In this document: positions 63,811 to 64,000 of the stretch, in pieces
Layout: every line of letters begins with the position of its first letter
Numbering within the stretch: the first letter of the stretch is position 1
Origin: Modicisalibacter sp049808615
Lineage (GTDB): Bacteria; Pseudomonadota; Gammaproteobacteria; Pseudomonadales; Halomonadaceae
Direction: 5' to 3'
DNA length: 64,000 nt
Assembly: GCF_049808615.1 (NCBI RefSeq)
Contig: NZ_JBNCAN010000018.1
Location: 40,370 to 104,369, forward strand
Translations under genes and position numbers: made by a program
Notes under the pieces: model-generated
Told to the model about the DNA's origin: nothing
Database searches by the model: none
The model's input: only the letters and a program-made list of their open reading frames with translations

Positions 63811-63840
63811 TCAAAGTTAGGCGAACAAACTTAACTTTGA
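63811..63840. promoter_or_regulatory. 9-bp-arm inverted repeat upstream of birA
   Basis: TCAAAGTTA (63811-63819) is perfectly complementary to TAACTTTGA (63832-63840) around 12 bases, 67-96 bases upstream of the birA start. It does not resemble the BirA operator (TTGTAACC type). It could be a regulator site or an RNA hairpin in the birA leader. Confidence 0.45.
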
Positions 63841-63860
63841 CCGCTTTCTACCACACACAA

Positions 63861-63887
63861 CCCCCCGGCCCCGGCGAGGCTGGGGGG
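63861..63887 (-). terminator. GC-rich terminator-like hairpin
   Basis: CCCCCC (63861-63866) pairs with GGGGGG (63882-63887) and the stem extends inward to ten pairs around a seven-base loop. On the minus strand TTGTGTGTGG follows, a weak T-rich tail. It would end a unit coming from beyond 64000, possibly an rRNA operon as lies beside birA in Pseudomonas. Confidence 0.45.
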
Positions 63888-64000
63888 TCGGATAAAGGCC
63901 TGACGAGGAGCGGGGCGGCCGTCCGCTGGCCGGCACTCCGGGACTCTACTCGTCTCTTCCCGAGACTCGCCCTTCGGGCCCGCTAAAGCGGTTCCCGTCG
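63888..64000. other. structured non-coding end of window
   Basis: No believable gene is present. GACGAG near 63902 pairs with CTCGTC near 63949, and a GGCCG/CCGGC arm lies inside. The sequence is very GC-rich and continues off the window. It does not match 5S rRNA or a tRNA. Confidence 0.3.

Noticed and set aside
63789..63986. 65-codon plus-strand frame at the right end
   Set aside because: It covers an inverted repeat and a strong hairpin, has low-complexity composition and no ribosome-binding site.
63888..64000. 5S rRNA or tRNA at the right end, expected from the Pseudomonas gene order
   Set aside because: The sequence does not match the 5S rRNA consensus or fold as a tRNA; an rRNA operon may begin beyond the window.

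Overview
The window looks like chromosome from a GC-rich gammaproteobacterium, most likely a Halomonas-like member of the Halomonadaceae. This rests on the gene order (ssb - YajR-type MFS - uvrA - ribosomal block - tRNAs - coaX - birA, broadly shared with Pseudomonas), on the protein sequences, and on the GC-rich coding style. No insertion sequence, integrase, CRISPR array or rRNA gene is visible. The window edge cuts one gene, a probable ATP-grasp protein at the left end.

Layout. (1) 0.2-5.4 kb is accessory metabolism: a minus-strand operon encoding a YfcC/DcuC-type membrane carrier, a DUF1028 protein and an M20-type N-carbamoyl amino acid / ureido hydrolase, with a convergent GntR/FCD regulator and a perfect 26-bp palindrome in the carrier's upstream region. 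A 28-bp sequence is repeated exactly at 750 and 5289. (2) 5.4-10.1 kb holds an Lgt-like/TlpA thioredoxin fusion, rapA and a TIGR01777 epimerase-like gene. (3) 10.1-19.1 kb is the most interesting stretch, an apparent light/photo-oxidative stress regulon: a renalase-like flavoprotein with a small CbiX chelatase, a MerR-type LitR regulator that lacks the cobalamin-binding residues, CPD photolyase, and a tightly overlapping operon SDR - flavin amine oxidase - DUF1365 - CFA-synthase-like methyltransferase - DUF2878. Three upstream regions carry variants of one operator-like sequence, ACAA(A)TATTGT flanked by TGTAC. (4) 19.1-30.6 kb has a PAS-GGDEF-EAL protein, fabA-fabB, plsC, an RmlD-like protein, a 3-methyladenine DNA glycosylase, ssb, a YajR-type MFS transporter and uvrA. 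(5) 30.7-61.3 kb is one continuous minus-strand block: secE-nusG-rplKA-rplJL-rpoBC, then rpsL-rpsG-fusA-tuf, then the S10, spc and alpha clusters ending at rplQ and a strong terminator. (6) 61.3-64 kb has tRNA-Trp, tRNA-Thr, tRNA-Gly, tRNA-Tyr, coaX and birA, then a structured non-coding end.

How the parts work together. Block 5 is the core transcription-translation machinery, with visible promoters before rpsJ, rpsL, tRNA-Trp and tRNA-Tyr, terminators after tRNA-Thr, tuf and rplQ, and an attenuator-like hairpin between rplL and rpoB. Region 3 probably couples DNA photorepair to membrane-lipid modification under blue light, controlled by a LitR that must depend on another light sensor outside this window. 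Region 1 looks like a catabolic operon for an N-carbamoyl or ureido compound.

Limits: functions are read from motifs and gene order by eye. Operator, promoter and terminator calls are pattern-based and untested.
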